Assembly (NCBI RefSeq): GCF_003589595.1 | Contig: NW_020653993.1 | Span: 5,658,892-5,722,891 of the forward strand | Direction: 5' to 3' | Source of the DNA: Hyposmocoma kahamanoa | Taxonomy: Eukaryota; Arthropoda; Insecta; Lepidoptera; Cosmopterigidae | DNA length: 64,000 bases | Shown: positions 45,501 to 56,013 of the stretch, piece after piece | Position numbering within the stretch: position 1 is the stretch's first letter | Layout: each line of letters starts with the position of its first letter | The notes under the pieces: generated by a model | Databases searched by the model: none | What the model was told of the DNA's origin: nothing | The model's input: only the letters and a program-made list of their open reading frames with translations | Made by a program: the position numbers and the translations under genes

Positions 45501-48500
45501 GCGCCACTACATGCCACATGGTGCCTTAGCGCATTGAATAAAGGAGTAGGGATGTTGCGGTGCGTTGAAATAAAAGCGTTGCGACCACGCAATACACCGG
45601 CATCACTCGTGTGGCATCGCTCTAAGGCCTTATAATATGCTTGAGTGTGAAGAATAATCCAGTTCACACACTGACATTAGTTTTATGTGAATATCGCGTA
45701 TGGTAGGTACAATGACAGATTTAGTATATGAGAGGTATAAGTCCGAAATTTTTTTCTGCATACCTATATACATCACGCTTATATCCTACTGCGCTAGGTA
45801 GAGACAACACTTCTAACACAACACTTCTTTCTTCCGTCCCTTTCGCTTGGTCATAAAGTCACCGTGTGTTTTTTGTACAGTACTGTCAACAGCATAGTCA
45901 GCTTTCATGTTGGATTTAGGATTATTCGAATTATAAGTGGCATAAAGTTAAATTAAAATTTTAAATGCAAAGAAGAACATTCTGTTGACTGTGTATAAAT
46001 TCGTTACATACAATGGAAACTCACAATGTACATTTTTAAATAAATAAATAAATACATATTGTGCCCGAGTACATGCTTTTTGATATAGTTTGTTTTTTTG
46101 ATTCCTTTAAATTTTGTATTAATTTTGATGGTATGTTTTTGGTTACTCGTTGTTGTCAATTGCTACATAAAATACGTTCCCAAAAATCGTAAAGGATTAA
46201 ATTTGTATTGAACAGTCATTCATTAATTTTTTGTGAAATTACTCCACTAATTTGTTCAAATTATTAATACAAAGATCGAATACTTAAAAAAATTCCTTCG
46301 ATTCGGACGGATTCGAACCGACGTCTTTTAGCAAACCGTGCCAGACGCTAGTCCCACTAAGCCACGGAACGACCTAGCACACCTCACAAATTCTTTGTGT
46401 GCTTGTTGTCGGATCTTTTTCAACGACTTTTTTTAGCCTAAAGGATTATTCATTTCTACTCTTTCTCACACCATTATAAATCACCAAGCACAGCGTCTCG
46501 CCAACACATAAACACCAAACTGTATAGGTAGAATATTTATTTTTATACAAGGTGTATGTAACTAACATCTAACAACAGTTATAATAAAATTAGTGATAAT
46601 AAAATTAGATATCCACACAAAATATATTGCTTCAATCAGTTCACATAAACATAAAAATCCATCTGGAAGCTGTTTTTCGATAATTCAACTAGCACCAAAG
46701 ATATTAATGAATAAAAGCAGTAGTGGAGTATACTTTGTCTAGTTTGAACAAAAAGAACAGATTATTAATTAGTATATAGCTGGTATGTTACTATAAAGCT
46801 TGTGACTTCATAAACAAGTATTGTTTTTTTTCCAATTTCAGATCTTACACAGCCAGTTTATTTTTTACATATTTCAATTCTGTTTTCACATTTGACTATT
46901 ATAAATTTATATACTTTTTAATGCTAATAAAATGTTTTAAAACTTCGATGACTGTGTAAGGGTCAGAAAACTAAGACGCCAATTGATGCGATGCGATTTC
47001 ATGAGGTAAGGCATCTCACTGCCACGTTTCGGGTAACCATTCCTTCGACGATTGTCAACCGTACTGAACATATTTTTTAAATTAGGTAGCGACATGGATC
47101 GTAAAAAGAGTGTTGCATTGCTGTTATTGATAAGAAAGTATAGGAAAAAAAACACGAAGAATGCGCGATGCGGAGCAATTCGCAAATTCTTGTGACGCGT
47201 AGTGCGGCTCGAAGATTTCTGCGATGCGATATCTATAATGTTATGTTTTCAAGTATGAAATTGCTATTCGAATGTTCTTGTCACTTTGAAATGAAATTTA
47301 CAAATAAGTATTTACGCTTCTAAATTTAAACTTTATTCATTTGTTTTCTGATTGGTTTGCGTTAAATTTGACGCAAACGATGTTGAAGAAACGAGATTTT
47401 CACTGTGTTTTTTATGTGCAAACAAAACGCGTAACGCGTACACACTCATAGTCATTTATAGTCCCACTGTTACGCACGGGTCTCCTCTCAGGATTCCTTT
47501 CCCTTCTTTGACGTGCAAGTTTCACCACGATGTTTTTCTTCACTGGAAACTTATGGTACATTTCAAATTACATTTCGCACATCAATTCCGCAAAACTCAG
47601 AGATGCGAGACCGGATTCGAATCAATGGCTTCTGTTTGAGAGGCTATGGGTCAAACCATTAGGCTCCCACGGCTTTTATAGGTTATAAATCTAATAAATA
47701 CTAAACATGGATATTTGTTGTCGGGTGCATTCAGAATTCCGTAATTGGCCGAGATAAATTAAGAAAGTAGTTTATGCTGTAATTATATTCTCATCGAGTA
47801 TATTTTATTTTATTTTATTCAATGAACAAAGTTTCAACAGCATTCTTAAGCTTATTTGACAAATGTGTCTGCAGTACAAAAGCCAATTACAGAAATTCAC
47901 TATGTATACAAAATATGTGATATTATGATTACAACATTGGGTAGAAAAATCATTTGAAATTGTACATATGGTACATATGGCGTATGGATCTGTATATATG
48001 TTGTGTATGTGTGATGGAGCGTGAGTGTTTGGTTCGCCCCTCCCCCCCCCATTTCCTCAAAGAATGTGCTAGACAGGTAAAACTGACAAAGAAAGAAACT
48101 GCTAGCATTGTTAGGGCACTCCGCTTAACTTAAATAAAACTGTTTAAGAAAGTAAGTTAAAGTAAAATGATTCAATTATAATAATTGAGTTAAAGTCAAA
48201 TAAATTTCATAAAGTTAATGTTGATTAATTAATAAAATGAGAAATAAAAATATTTTTTTTTATTTATACCTCTGATGGTCCCAAGCAAAGCAGTTTTAAA
48301 TGTAGTTCTAAACATAGAAAAACACAAATAAAAAACAGGTCAATGTCAGAAAAATACTTGTTGTATGTTTTAGGCAATCTCACAGTCATATCATTAGCCT
48401 CGTAGTTTATCCGTACAAGCGGTACATGAAAAAGCTGCGTATGATGTGACTCTTCTTAGGAGCTTTTAAGCTGATTATCTTATTAACTAATTCTGTACAA

Positions 48501-51500
48501 TCTAATTTTTCTGAATATATATCGTACAAAATAGCCATATCTTGCATAAGACGTTTATCGCTAAGTGTGGTGAGGCCATGTTTACTACACGACTCCCTGT
48601 AATCGTACAGTATGTTATTAGTATCTACGAAAATTTAAATATTTTATGAATTTTATTCGCAGGCGTTCGATAGCGTGTTCGTATCTAGTATACTGTAAGT
48701 TCCAAATAGAGCAGCAGTATTCAAGAATGCTTCGAACATATGCATAGTACAACACTTTCATACAGGAAGCATTCCTGAAATCCTTGGTCACTCTACAAAT
48801 AACATATATGCCTTGTTGGTTAAGTGCTCAAAATGATTAGCGAACGTTAGTTCTGAGTCCAAATAAACACCTAAATCCTTTACGATATCCACCTTGCTTA
48901 GAACTGTGTTATTCAATTAGAAATCGTATTTAATGCCTTTTTGCGTCTTGTGAACTGTATGTGCATACACTTTGCCGCGTTAACAGTAATTCTGTTAGTA
49001 ACGTATATTGCTAGAGCCGATTTAAATTTTCTTGCAGTTTTTGGCAATCTTCTCGGACTTTGACCGTCCTATAAATTTTTGTGTCATCAGCATATACTAA
49101 AACGTTTGCATACTTAAGACAGGAGCTAATGTCACTAATAAAAGCTATGTAGAATAAAGGACCGAGTAGTGAGCCTTGTGGTACGCCGGAAGGTATACTG
49201 ATGAAGAGCTATTTCCACCTATAACTACAGATTGTTTCCTATTCGGTATATACGATTTAATCCATCTGTACAGGTCTCCACGTATGTCCAGCTGAAAAAG
49301 CTTCCGCAAAAGTATAATGTGCTCTACGCGGTCGAAAGCTTTTTCAAAGCCTGTGTTGACCTCATCAACCTGAGAATGACTACCTATATACCGATGGATG
49401 TCACTTATATAAATGCCTAAATTTGAGACTGTTAATCGTCCTCCTACAAAACCATGCTGCTCATCAGGTATACTCTGTTTTAATATGAGATAAACACTTT
49501 TGTAAACGACCCTTTCTAAATATTTTGCAAAAATATTCAAAATGGATATTGGTCGGTGATTCTCTATTCTGCATTTTGAATCCTTTTTGCGAATAGGAAC
49601 AATATGGGCTTCTTTCCACTTGAGGGAAAAATTCCATTTGATATAGGACGGTTAAAAATGGAAGGAAAAGAGAGAGACACGGCGCATTTATTTATAAACG
49701 AAGGCGGGATCTGATCACTACCAGCAGATTTCCTAACATCCAACGCAGAAAGCAGCCTAGAAATTTTATTTTGAGAGACCGATAAAGAATGTATTAAATC
49801 ACGAGTACTAACTGAAGTTGCTCTTCATTTGCGTAACACTTTGGTGGGGGAACAAACATTTTCTCGAAAGAATTATTGAATGCGGAGCAAATAGTATCGC
49901 CGTCCACCAACTGCCTACCCTCGTATGTCATTGAACCTGGATGACCTGTGTTACGCTTGCGTTTAGAGTTAATATACGACCAAAGTAATTTAGGGCTAGA
50001 TTTGATGTTATCCTGGCAACATAATATATATTTTTGATAACATTCGCTTTGCACAATCTTCACCCTTTTTTTTCAATAAAGAAAAAGTATCGTAGATCAG
50101 TTGATTTCCATAGCGCTTCCATCGACGGTGAGCATTCATTTTTTCGTTTGACAAGCAAACAAGTGCACGATTGTACCATACTGGATATTGGTTCAGCTGA
50201 TTAGTGTTTTCAATAGGAACAAACTTATCAATTATGCTATATAAAACGGAGTAAAAGCTATCAATGGACTCATCAATAGCACCTGGTGAAAGCAATTCCA
50301 CCCAACCAACATCGTTAAGTTCCATATTAATGACGTCCTAGTTCGCCTTATGAAATAAATAACTCTTTTAATGAATTGATTGAATGAAATTTACTTGATT
50401 TATTAAGTGTATTCCTGAATTTAGAAGATCGACGCTCCTATTTTTAAATGTGTCGGACCCGATGGATTCCACGCTATATTAAACAAATTAAAATCGCCAG
50501 CAAATATAAACAAATCATTAGTGAACTTATAAGCGACGTCAGTAATCAAATGTACGCTGTTGTCTAAACGAGAGGGTAACAAGTGTCCCGGCGCCATGTA
50601 AGCCAATGCTATATGCCTTGTTTTAAGCCTATTGTTCGGCCGTACACGGTGACCCATGCGGCGGAGTATCTCATATATGTTATCTGATAGTTCGGAATCT
50701 AAAACATTATCGTTTAGCTCTCTGTTTATTAACATCGACATTATTCTATTAAATAATGTCATGGTCCACGTTAAGCATTGTAAAATTCTAATGTTTTAGT
50801 TCGAAGACCACGAACAATTTGATGGAAAATATTTGGTTTATAGCCGATATCTTTATGAAATCTGTGCCTTTAAACAATAATGATACGTTTGGGAATAAAT
50901 TGTTATGGTTTATGTTTACATCTGGCTTAAATACGACAATGTTAATGTAAGATATGCGAGTTTCATTTTTAAATGAGCTAAAATAAAACAGCGGCATTAT
51001 GTTTAAGAAAAAGAAAAAATAATATAATTGGGTTGTGTTTATGTGTAGTGTAAATTAATATGTGTATGTATCATTACGATGTAAGTATGAATCGTGTAAC
51101 AAAAAATGAAGTTAAACTATAGCAATTTGACCAAGCGCTCCCATTACTATTACTATGACAACTTATTAGGGCAGAATACTTAATGAAATTATCTTTTTTA
51201 GATCTTCTTCGCAGGATATTAGAATATATGGTGAATTTTCGGCTTTTCTTGTGTAAATCCGGCAGTTTTTTGTCCACACGAATTTATAATTACAGTCTTT
51301 AGCTTTCGCTTTACAACTATTTAATAACTGCTTATTTTTTACAGTTAAATGTTCATTAATGTAAACAGTTTTCAGCTCACCTTTCATTCCAATATACCTC
51401 GAAGTGATACCACCACATTTACGAACAGTTGACAATACTGCGTCCTTTTTGATACGATTTTGGAAGCGACTATTATATTACGCGACTTTCCCTTAACTAG

Positions 51501-54500
51501 TCTCTAGCCTGAACACGATGAAAGAAATCCAACTCCTGAGGGGCAAGTGGCACGCCTAAATGTTTAGCGATATTTTCCAGGATCTTCGGCAGATTCTCGT
51601 CGCTCACCTCTGGCACACCTACTATTTCAACATTATGAAATCTAGACCACTATCCTTGCTTTAGGGATCCCTCCACCATACTATTTACCTTAGCTTGGGG
51701 AATTTTCATTTGATTGCTGAGATTATTATTGTCTGTCTAAAGCTTTTTAATTGTGCCTGTAGTTTTATCCATTGAGTCCTTAATAGTGTCGTACAAATCA
51801 CTGCATAGCTTTACTGATATTTCAAGCTCAAGAAATTTATTCTCTAGGACGTTCGAGACTGAGATTTGCTAAGAAATTAGGCAGTTTGCGGTTAAATACC
51901 ATTTCTATTTCTGTTTTTATGGTCTCAAGAATGTCATCTGATTTTATTTCATCACAGCTGCTGCTACATTTGGTCCATGCTGACATTTGTGTTCCTTTCT
52001 TAGTATTAATAAATTATCATCTTTGCTATAATGGACGAAACTTGAACAATTTAAAATTTAATTTTTTAACAAATTAAAAATGTAATTACTTTTATTTTTA
52101 TTTTATTTTATAGATAAGGTACAACAACAGTAGTACTATACTCTTAGATAACAGCGTAACTTTACATTAGGATTGTATTTAATGTCTACCTATTACAGAT
52201 GTACACAGCATATAATGAAATACCATGAAATGTGATTCCGTTTGTTTTAATTAGATGTTTTGTTATTCTTTCCCACACCAGCGAATGGAACAGCCCTCCA
52301 TAGTTAGAGATATTATCTTTATTACAAATACAGAATATTTTTGGTATATACGCAGACGTACACACAGGTAAGTTGTTGGCGCTTGTCTATTTCAGCTTTC
52401 TAATTTTTGATTTCAATGCAAACGAGAGTTGATATTTACAAGTGATATAAGGCCCATTTTCCTGACGACATGCCAGGGATGATTCATCCCTTATTTATTA
52501 TTTATGGCCCTTATTTCGTCTCTATTTCTGGTTTATACTCGATGTATATTGGTTATTAAATAGTTTTGAGGTTATTCGGGAAATTCGTGACATATTATCA
52601 AAATGAGAAGCAAACTCAATAAGTATGTACATAGGAATATCTTTGCGAAGTGCTACACCGACGAAATTAAATCCGTTATATTGTGAATAACTGAATATTC
52701 GAGCGAAATGGAATGACCCAGTTCCGAATGGAATTCAATAATCTTAAAATAGATTATTCGGCTTGGTATTTCAGTGTAGGTGGGGTGGTATTTTAATACC
52801 ACATTGATTGTAATTTTAGTACAAAGATCGAAACATTTTGATAATATTCCTTCGACCCAGTGTTTTCTAGCAAACTGTGCTAGACGCTATGCCAACTAAG
52901 CCACGCAACGAACCAGCGGACCTTACGAATTTTTCTATGTGCTTGTTGCAGATATTTGTTTTGGTTTTTCACGCCTTCTTTGCCGTAGCGCGGTCAGTGA
53001 CAAATCTATTTCTTCACTCAGCCAAATGTTTAGTGCGTTCTAAGTGTTTTGATCTTTGTATTATAATTATAACAAACTAGTGAAGTAATTTCACAAAAAA
53101 ATAATTGAATATACTTGTACCTTGTAGTGAAACATCTTGACCATATTCATTAATTTCATATTAAATCTGATATTAGAGTCTGATTGATATCTGATTGTAT
53201 TAATAGCGCTATATTCATTTTTTATTAAGAGTTTTGGCTTGGATACCAGCCCTTGAGCCATGTCTTCGTTTAATTATCGGGATCCTTATTAAATATTTTC
53301 TGTTGTGGTTCTACAACACTATGTTTTCACCTTCTCTTAAATAACTTAGTTCGCTTGTTTGGACTTTCTAAATAGTCTTTTAAGTGGCGGAAGTCAGTAT
53401 TTATGTTTTCACTTTCACTTATACAATAATGTGATATCATGTTATTGTCACTTTGAACAAAAACTTTGCACTCTTAATTATTGGAATTTTCAGGATAAAC
53501 TTTTTTGTAATTTGGATTGACCCACGCACGTTACACGTGTGCTGTTACATACATATTAATGTATGTGACTCGCGAGTGTACAACGTAATGTACGTATGCA
53601 GCTCGCGAGCCTTTCTCAAACAAGCGTATCTGCGGCGTATTTACCGATCTGTACGCACCCTTAGGGCATTAACATTACAATTGAATATATCAACTACTAG
53701 ATAGTGATTGCTCAGCACACTGTTCAAACTGTCACTAACTCTACAGAGAAAACTATTTGGTCTTTTTTTATAATATTAAGAGACGACACGAACAAGTCGT
53801 GCGCCTGATGGTAAGCTACACGCCTGTCCTTAACAGTTACAGTGCCACTCAGAGCTTTAAATTGCAAAGATCTGAGGACCACTGCGTCCGTCACCCTGAG
53901 ACATAAGTTGACAAGTCCCATTCCCATTGTCTATTTCACTTGTCGGTTTTTAGGTACACGTTCCATAGTCTTGCAGAGTATGGAAGTGACTGAGATAGGT
54001 CTATAGGTAATAGGGTCAGCTCTGCTTCCTTTTTTAGACATTGGTTGCACATTTGCAATCTTCCACGACCTGGGAACTCCACCAGTCTCAAGAGAGAGGC
54101 GATACAGGCGTGTGAGAATAGGAGACAACTTAGGCGCACAGTTACACAGGACTATAATTATAATTCCATCTGGCCTGCTAGCTTTATGCACGTCTAGACT
54201 TCGCAGAGTTCTGAGTGCCTCTTTTTGGCGTAAGCGAACTGGCGCCACAGTGCATCCAGTCTGAAGTAAAGAAGGTGGTAGGTATCCTGCGGCATCCAGA
54301 CGCGAACTCTCTGCAAAGAGTGAGGCGAAGAGATTCGCCTTCTCTTCCACAGTATGGGCCAGCGAGCCATTTGGCCTTAGCAGAGATGGTAATGAGTGGC
54401 TATTAAAGTTTTTTTCGACCGCTTTGGCCAGGGACCAAAAGGACGTGCTGCCTGCTGGAAAAGAGGCAAGCTTGGCCCCTATTCGGCGCACATAGTCGAA

Positions 54501-55359
54501 CTTGGCCCTGCGTAACACACTTTTGGTCTTCTTGGCGGCTTTATTAAAGGCTTTCTTCAGATTCCGAGTATTAGGAGCTTTGCGTAGTCAAGCATCTGCC
54601 AAAGCTTGGTACGCAGACTGTTTTTGTGCTTCAGCACGACTACAGTCAGCGCTAAACCATGGACGAGCTTGGGGTCCATTGGGTATTTATTAATGTATTG
54701 AGACAATTAAACGACGTATCATTATTATTGTAAGTATACAACTAAAAATTAAAGCACCTTACATATACTATGCGGTTAATAACTGCTATAGGAAGAAACA
54801 AACAGGACTAAGCTGAGACACCAGAGAAATCGATAGAGTTATCTAACCCAGAATTTTCTATCCTAAGAAGACTGCTATCATGTGCATGGTGGTGCGCAGA
54901 TTCTTCGACTATAAAATCAAACTTGACTAACACTTTTTTTATTAAGAGCGACCGTGTCCGCAGTGTGAGTTGATCTCCCATAAGTTGGAACATAAGAACG
55001 AAGACAAAAGCAACTCTTCTAAAAATGATGTCACGCGAGTTGTTTCTACAAGAACCAGCATGTCCATCGCGCAGAGTAATGCAATATTAGCACTGTAGTC
55101 GAAAAAAATGGCAATATATCTGAACTCTAACGGGTTTTGACTTTTTGTTGCCAAATCCGCTGAAAGAAGTAGATAAGAGGATGACTAACGGATTACTTAC
55201 GAACTGATTACTTGTCTGCTATCATGCAAGTGTCCTGCTGCTAAGTCAGATAAGGTAATTTAATTATATGATAACGTTTCTTACCCAGGCATGGTAGGCC
55301 GCCACAAGCACACAAAGAAGTACGAGCCACTTCATGGCTACTCGCGTCTTGTGACCCAT
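39572..55359 (-). CDS. Secreted small protein, proposed two-exon gene with a 15.5-kb intron
   Basis: The upstream exon 55285-55359 has two in-frame ATGs. The second (55335) gives MKWLVLLCVLVAAYHAW and a donor GTAAGA. TATAAAAG lies at 55375-55382, and that spacing favours the second ATG. The downstream exon 39572-39781 follows TTTTTTTTAG and encodes 69 residues (GDSLDINRSYIPNILRSDRN..., SGADYTGQYAELASP, VNLDELVESLRAASNHP). Both borders are phase 0, so the join gives 86 residues: a signal peptide and a polar, cysteine-free mature chain. Each exon alone is well supported (about 0.6). The link between them is inferred from strand, phase and the absence of another matching partner. Middle exons, or a nearer second exon within 54808-55160, remain possible. 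The intron is filled with SINEs, LINE remnants and a THAP-bearing MITE. Confidence 0.4.
40207..40383 (-). repeat. Interspersed repeat family A, copy 6 (internal deletion)
   Basis: Reverse copy from AAGTCGTGCGCCTGGCGGTA to GGAGCTCTACCGCTA. The central CCTCAGATCTTTGC to GGTGAAATTACAGG part is missing. Confidence 0.75.
40430..40690 (-). repeat. Repeat family C, second copy
   Basis: Reverse relative of about 27020-27250. Shared blocks are GCTCTTCTCGTATACC, GGTTCGGTAGGGAGGGTTAC and CTGATCTGGGGTC. Origin unknown. Confidence 0.5.
40700..41040. other. Non-coding DNA
   Basis: No gene or bounded element is seen. Confidence 0.4.
41043..41395. repeat. Family B repeats, inverted pair (copy d)
   Basis: 41043-41265 reads in the usual direction (GTGAAATTACTCC, CAAAGATCGAATACTTA, CCTTCGATCC). 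From about 41288 the strand reads the tRNA-like core the other way: CCGTGGCTTACTTGG (A-box-like) and GGTTCGAATCT (B-box-like), then CTAAGTGTTCGATCTTTGTA. The unit looks like two copies joined head to head, or one element with both ends retained. Confidence 0.7.
41396..42105. other. AT-rich non-coding DNA
   Basis: No gene or bounded element recognised. Confidence 0.4.
42106..42485 (+). mobile_element. P-superfamily-like MITE carrying a THAP start, copy 2
   Basis: 380 bp, about 95 percent identical by eye to 19697-20074. The flanking 8-bp duplication is ATAATAAC (42098-42105 and 42486-42493). The left end is CTTAGAATAATAACGCATAG. The right inner end has diverged beyond the outermost 11-12 bases. 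Confidence 0.75.
42251..42373 (+). pseudogene. Truncated THAP-domain ORF inside the MITE, copy 2
   Basis: Same 40-codon frame as at 19842, starting MTKCAVNECKNTSDKHK, with an I for T substitution and otherwise only small changes. The first Cys pair is kept. The rest of the THAP fold and the transposase are absent. Confidence 0.6.
42752..42778 (+). repeat. Fragment shared with the 6845 foldback element
   Basis: TTCTTAGGTTTTCGCGATTG continuing into TTACACAT is identical to the one-sided left part of the foldback at about 6860-6887. Confidence 0.7.
42779..44370. other. AT-rich non-coding DNA
   Basis: It contains the unclassified repeat 43025-43122 (partner of 24850-24935). No gene is seen. The ORF at 43689-43892 lacks an in-frame context or motifs. 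Confidence 0.4.
44371..44665 (-). repeat. Interspersed repeat family A, copy 7 (near full length)
   Basis: Complete reverse copy from GACATCAAGTGACGGCACGA to AAGGAGCTCTACTGCTG. With copy 5 it defines the family length of about 300 bp. Confidence 0.82.
44815..45325 (+). mobile_element. LINE 3' fragment with RNase H remnant
   Basis: Broken frames encode KGHSGSCGNDAVDELARQ, the end of an RNase H domain, and then CMEEEATVVHILLLQC, AKYLRVLRSFPEVFS, the Cys/His tail seen at the end of R1/jockey-clade LINE polyproteins with RNase H. A TGA after ARQ and further stops show it is dead. The ORF 45130-45324 is part of this relic. Confidence 0.7.
45447..45629. mobile_element. Harbinger-like MITE with GCGTTGCGAC-rich body
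   Basis: The left end GGCCTAGGACCGATGCCATA pairs with the reverse complement of the right end (AGGCCTTAGAGCGATGCCAC). The interior repeats GCGTTGCGA. No ORF of interest; the two antisense ORFs across it are accidental. Confidence 0.5.
45670..46200. other. Non-coding DNA
   Basis: No gene or clear repeat recognised. Confidence 0.4.
46205..46441 (-). repeat. Family B repeat with intact tRNA-like core, copy e
   Basis: The minus strand carries TGGCTTAGTGGG (complement of 46353-46364), an exact A-box pattern, and GGTTCGAATCC (complement of 46310-46320), an exact B box. The 43-base gap between the two boxes is close to that of tRNA genes. The core is flanked by the family B outer block (TTTTTTGTGAAATTACTCC, ACAAAGATCGAATACTT). 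An RNA polymerase III promoter is therefore likely. It is not a functional tRNA gene: it has no proper acceptor stem or anticodon arm that I could fold. Confidence 0.75.
46442..47489. other. Non-coding DNA with possible DNA-transposon scraps
   Basis: A 34-codon frame at 47093 (MDRKKSVALLLLIRKYRKKN...) resembles the start of some Harbinger-type transposases and is surrounded by GATGCGATGCGA words. It stops soon after, and I do not call it a gene. Confidence 0.35.
47490..47690 (-). repeat. tRNA-related SINE
   Basis: It shows TTTCACCACGATGTTTTTCTT, ATTTCGCACATCAATTCCG, CTCAGAGATGCGAG, CCGGATTCGAATC (complement of a B box) and GGTCAAACCATTAGGC (complement of an A-box region). Copies of this type are very common in Lepidoptera. 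A partial relative lies at 31235. Confidence 0.65.
47700..48240. other. Non-coding DNA
   Basis: No gene is seen. It ends at the 3' end of the LINE below. Confidence 0.4.
48300..50000 (-). pseudogene. LINE reverse transcriptase region
   Basis: Fragments include SIPDEQHGFVGGRLTVSNL, FEKAFDRVEHIILLRKLF, VPQGSLLGPLFYIAF and VLVYADDTKIYRTVK, the last carrying the YADD catalytic motif (codons within 49083-49095). Further on, KDLGVYLDSELTFANHFEHL continues the domain. It is not translatable as one protein. Confidence 0.75.
50008..50997 (-). pseudogene. LINE endonuclease and linker region
   Basis: Fragments include YINIVVFKPDVNINHNN (start of the APE-type endonuclease), IFAGDFNLFNIAW (the GDFN active-site motif) and the linker YPVWYNRALVCLSNEKMNAH, RRWKRYGNQLIYDTFSLL. 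This is the typical order for jockey/CR1 ORF2. It is interrupted by stops and at least one frameshift. Confidence 0.7.
51166..51990 (-). pseudogene. LINE ORF1 with Baculo-FP-like domain
   Basis: Broken frames encode VSDENLPKILENIAKHLGVP, then ELDFFHRVQ, then, from 51435, YINEHLTVKNKQLLNSCKAK, YKFVWTKNCRIYTRK and ISCEEDLKKI. This is the FP25K-like domain found in ORF1 proteins of many insect non-LTR elements, which bind RNA and act as chaperones in retrotransposition. A coiled-coil-like stretch precedes it. Confidence 0.7.
52081..52799. other. AT-rich non-coding DNA
   Basis: No gene or bounded element recognised. Confidence 0.4.
52800..53148. repeat. Family B repeat with both inverted ends, copy f
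   Basis: It starts TACAAAGATCGAAACATTTT, contains the complement of the tRNA-like core (GCCAACTAAGCCACGCAAC), and ends with the outer block reversed: TTTTGATCTTTGTATTATAA, then AACTAGTGAAGTAATTTCAC and GTGAAACATCTTGACCAT. This copy shows that the outer block occurs as an inverted repeat around the tRNA-like core. Confidence 0.75.
53149..53765. other. Non-coding DNA
   Basis: An ACTCGCGAG-type repeated word occurs near 53565-53615 (GTATGTGACTCGCGAGTGTA / GTATGCAGCTCGCGAGCC). No gene. Confidence 0.4.
53766..53930 (-). repeat. Interspersed repeat family A, 3' part (copy 8)
   Basis: Reverse copy from AGACGACACGAACAAGTCGT to AAGTTGACAAGTCCCATTCC. It abuts the LINE fragment at 53931 with no gap. 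Confidence 0.75.
53931..54692 (-). mobile_element. LINE fragment: N-terminal part of a reverse transcriptase
   Basis: 195 open codons on the minus strand, preceded upstream by the same frame after one TGA (near 54594). Visible motifs: SFWSLAKAVEKNF, EEKANLFASLF, the LDVHKASRPDGI equivalent of KA.GPDGI, LSPILTRLYRLSLETGGVP, SWKIANVQPMSKKGSRADP and YRPISVTSILCKTMERV. These are RT motifs 0-2 of jockey/CR1-type elements. The rest of the RT is missing. Confidence 0.75.
54800..55160 (-). other. Open but unassigned minus-strand stretch
   Basis: Two overlapping frames are open, one with VEESAHHHAHDSSLLRIENS. Acceptor-like sites exist (ACTTCTTTCAG near 55158, CATTTTTAG near 55021), so one of them might be the second exon of the gene starting at 55359. 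No frame gives a clearly protein-like product. Confidence 0.2.
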
Positions 55360-55374
55360 TTTTTCACTCGCCCC

Positions 55375-55382
55375 CTTTTATA
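55375..55382 (-). promoter_or_regulatory. TATA box of the 55359 exon
   Basis: The minus strand reads TATAAAAG followed by GGGGCGAGTG. A start about 30 bases on would fall between the two in-frame ATGs, favouring the ATG at 55335 (context GCCATGA). Confidence 0.6.
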
Positions 55383-55482
55383 TGTCATATCTAGATTACT
55401 AAGTCAATTGAAATGCGTGACATTTAATCTAATATAGCAATCTTACTTATACGATAACGGTGTATCGTTTGTGTGTTTGATT

Positions 55483-56013
55483 TCAGGAGGCAATAACAAG
55501 ATACTGATCAAATTTGACGAGCCTAAAAAAAGGGATGGAAAGCGAAGCAATTGTCAGAAGAGTAAGGTGTTTGTGGGTGTTGTTTTTCCTAACTAGTGTA
55601 ATTTTTCTGGAATCCTCATGGGATGAGGATAACGTTGACGATGTAGCATGCACACCTAAATAATGCCTATTCACTGGCGCCTTGAAAAGGTCCAAGTTAT
55701 AGCGTTCGGGGAACATGTCCGCAGGCAGGGAATTCCACTCCCTAGCCGCTCGCCATATAAATATGGAAGCGAAACGCTTCTTGCGAATTCTGGGAATATC
55801 TACAACATAGGGGTGGAACCCCAGTCCACGACTAGTCCCTGGAGGGAAAGGCGGAATCAAATTATGCAATTCCATCGCACACTCTCCGTGATATATCCTG
55901 TAGAATACCGATAAGCAGGCAAATCTACGGCGGTGTTCAAGGCTCTGCAGCTTTGCCTCTACTAATTCCGAGTTACCTATAAGCTTCTTGACACGCTTGT
56001 CTATTGAATCCAA
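55483..56013 (-). mobile_element. LINE fragment: C-terminal tail of a reverse-transcriptase polyprotein
   Basis: 176 open codons: DKRVKKLIGNSELVEAKLQS, LEHRRRFACLSVFYRIYHGE, LGFHPYVVDIPRIRKKRFA, RAAREWNSLPADMFPERYNL and FKAPVNRHYLG. This C-terminal block is seen in many lepidopteran jockey/CR1 LINEs. It lies upstream, not downstream, of the N-terminal RT fragment on the same strand, so the two are separate insertions. It is the best preserved of four copies in the window. Confidence 0.75.

Larger units (their letters stand above)
48245..52080 (-). mobile_element. Near full-length but decayed jockey/CR1-superfamily LINE
   Basis: Reading on the minus strand from 52080: ORF1 (about 52000-51166), endonuclease and linker (about 51000-50008), reverse transcriptase (about 50000-48300), and a 3' end near 48250 with an AT-rich tail. 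Order and spacing match two-ORF jockey/CR1 elements. Many stops and frameshifts are present. It lies in the proposed long intron of the 55359-39572 gene. Confidence 0.8.

Noticed and set aside
46300..46370. tRNA gene on the minus strand
   Set aside because: A and B boxes are good but acceptor and anticodon stems do not fold convincingly, and the unit occurs in several dispersed copies with repeat flanks. It is a SINE-like core.
47093..47197. Short frame MDRKKSVALLLLIRK... like a Harbinger transposase start
   Set aside because: Only 34 codons, no further transposase motifs nearby, and no inverted ends that clearly bound it.
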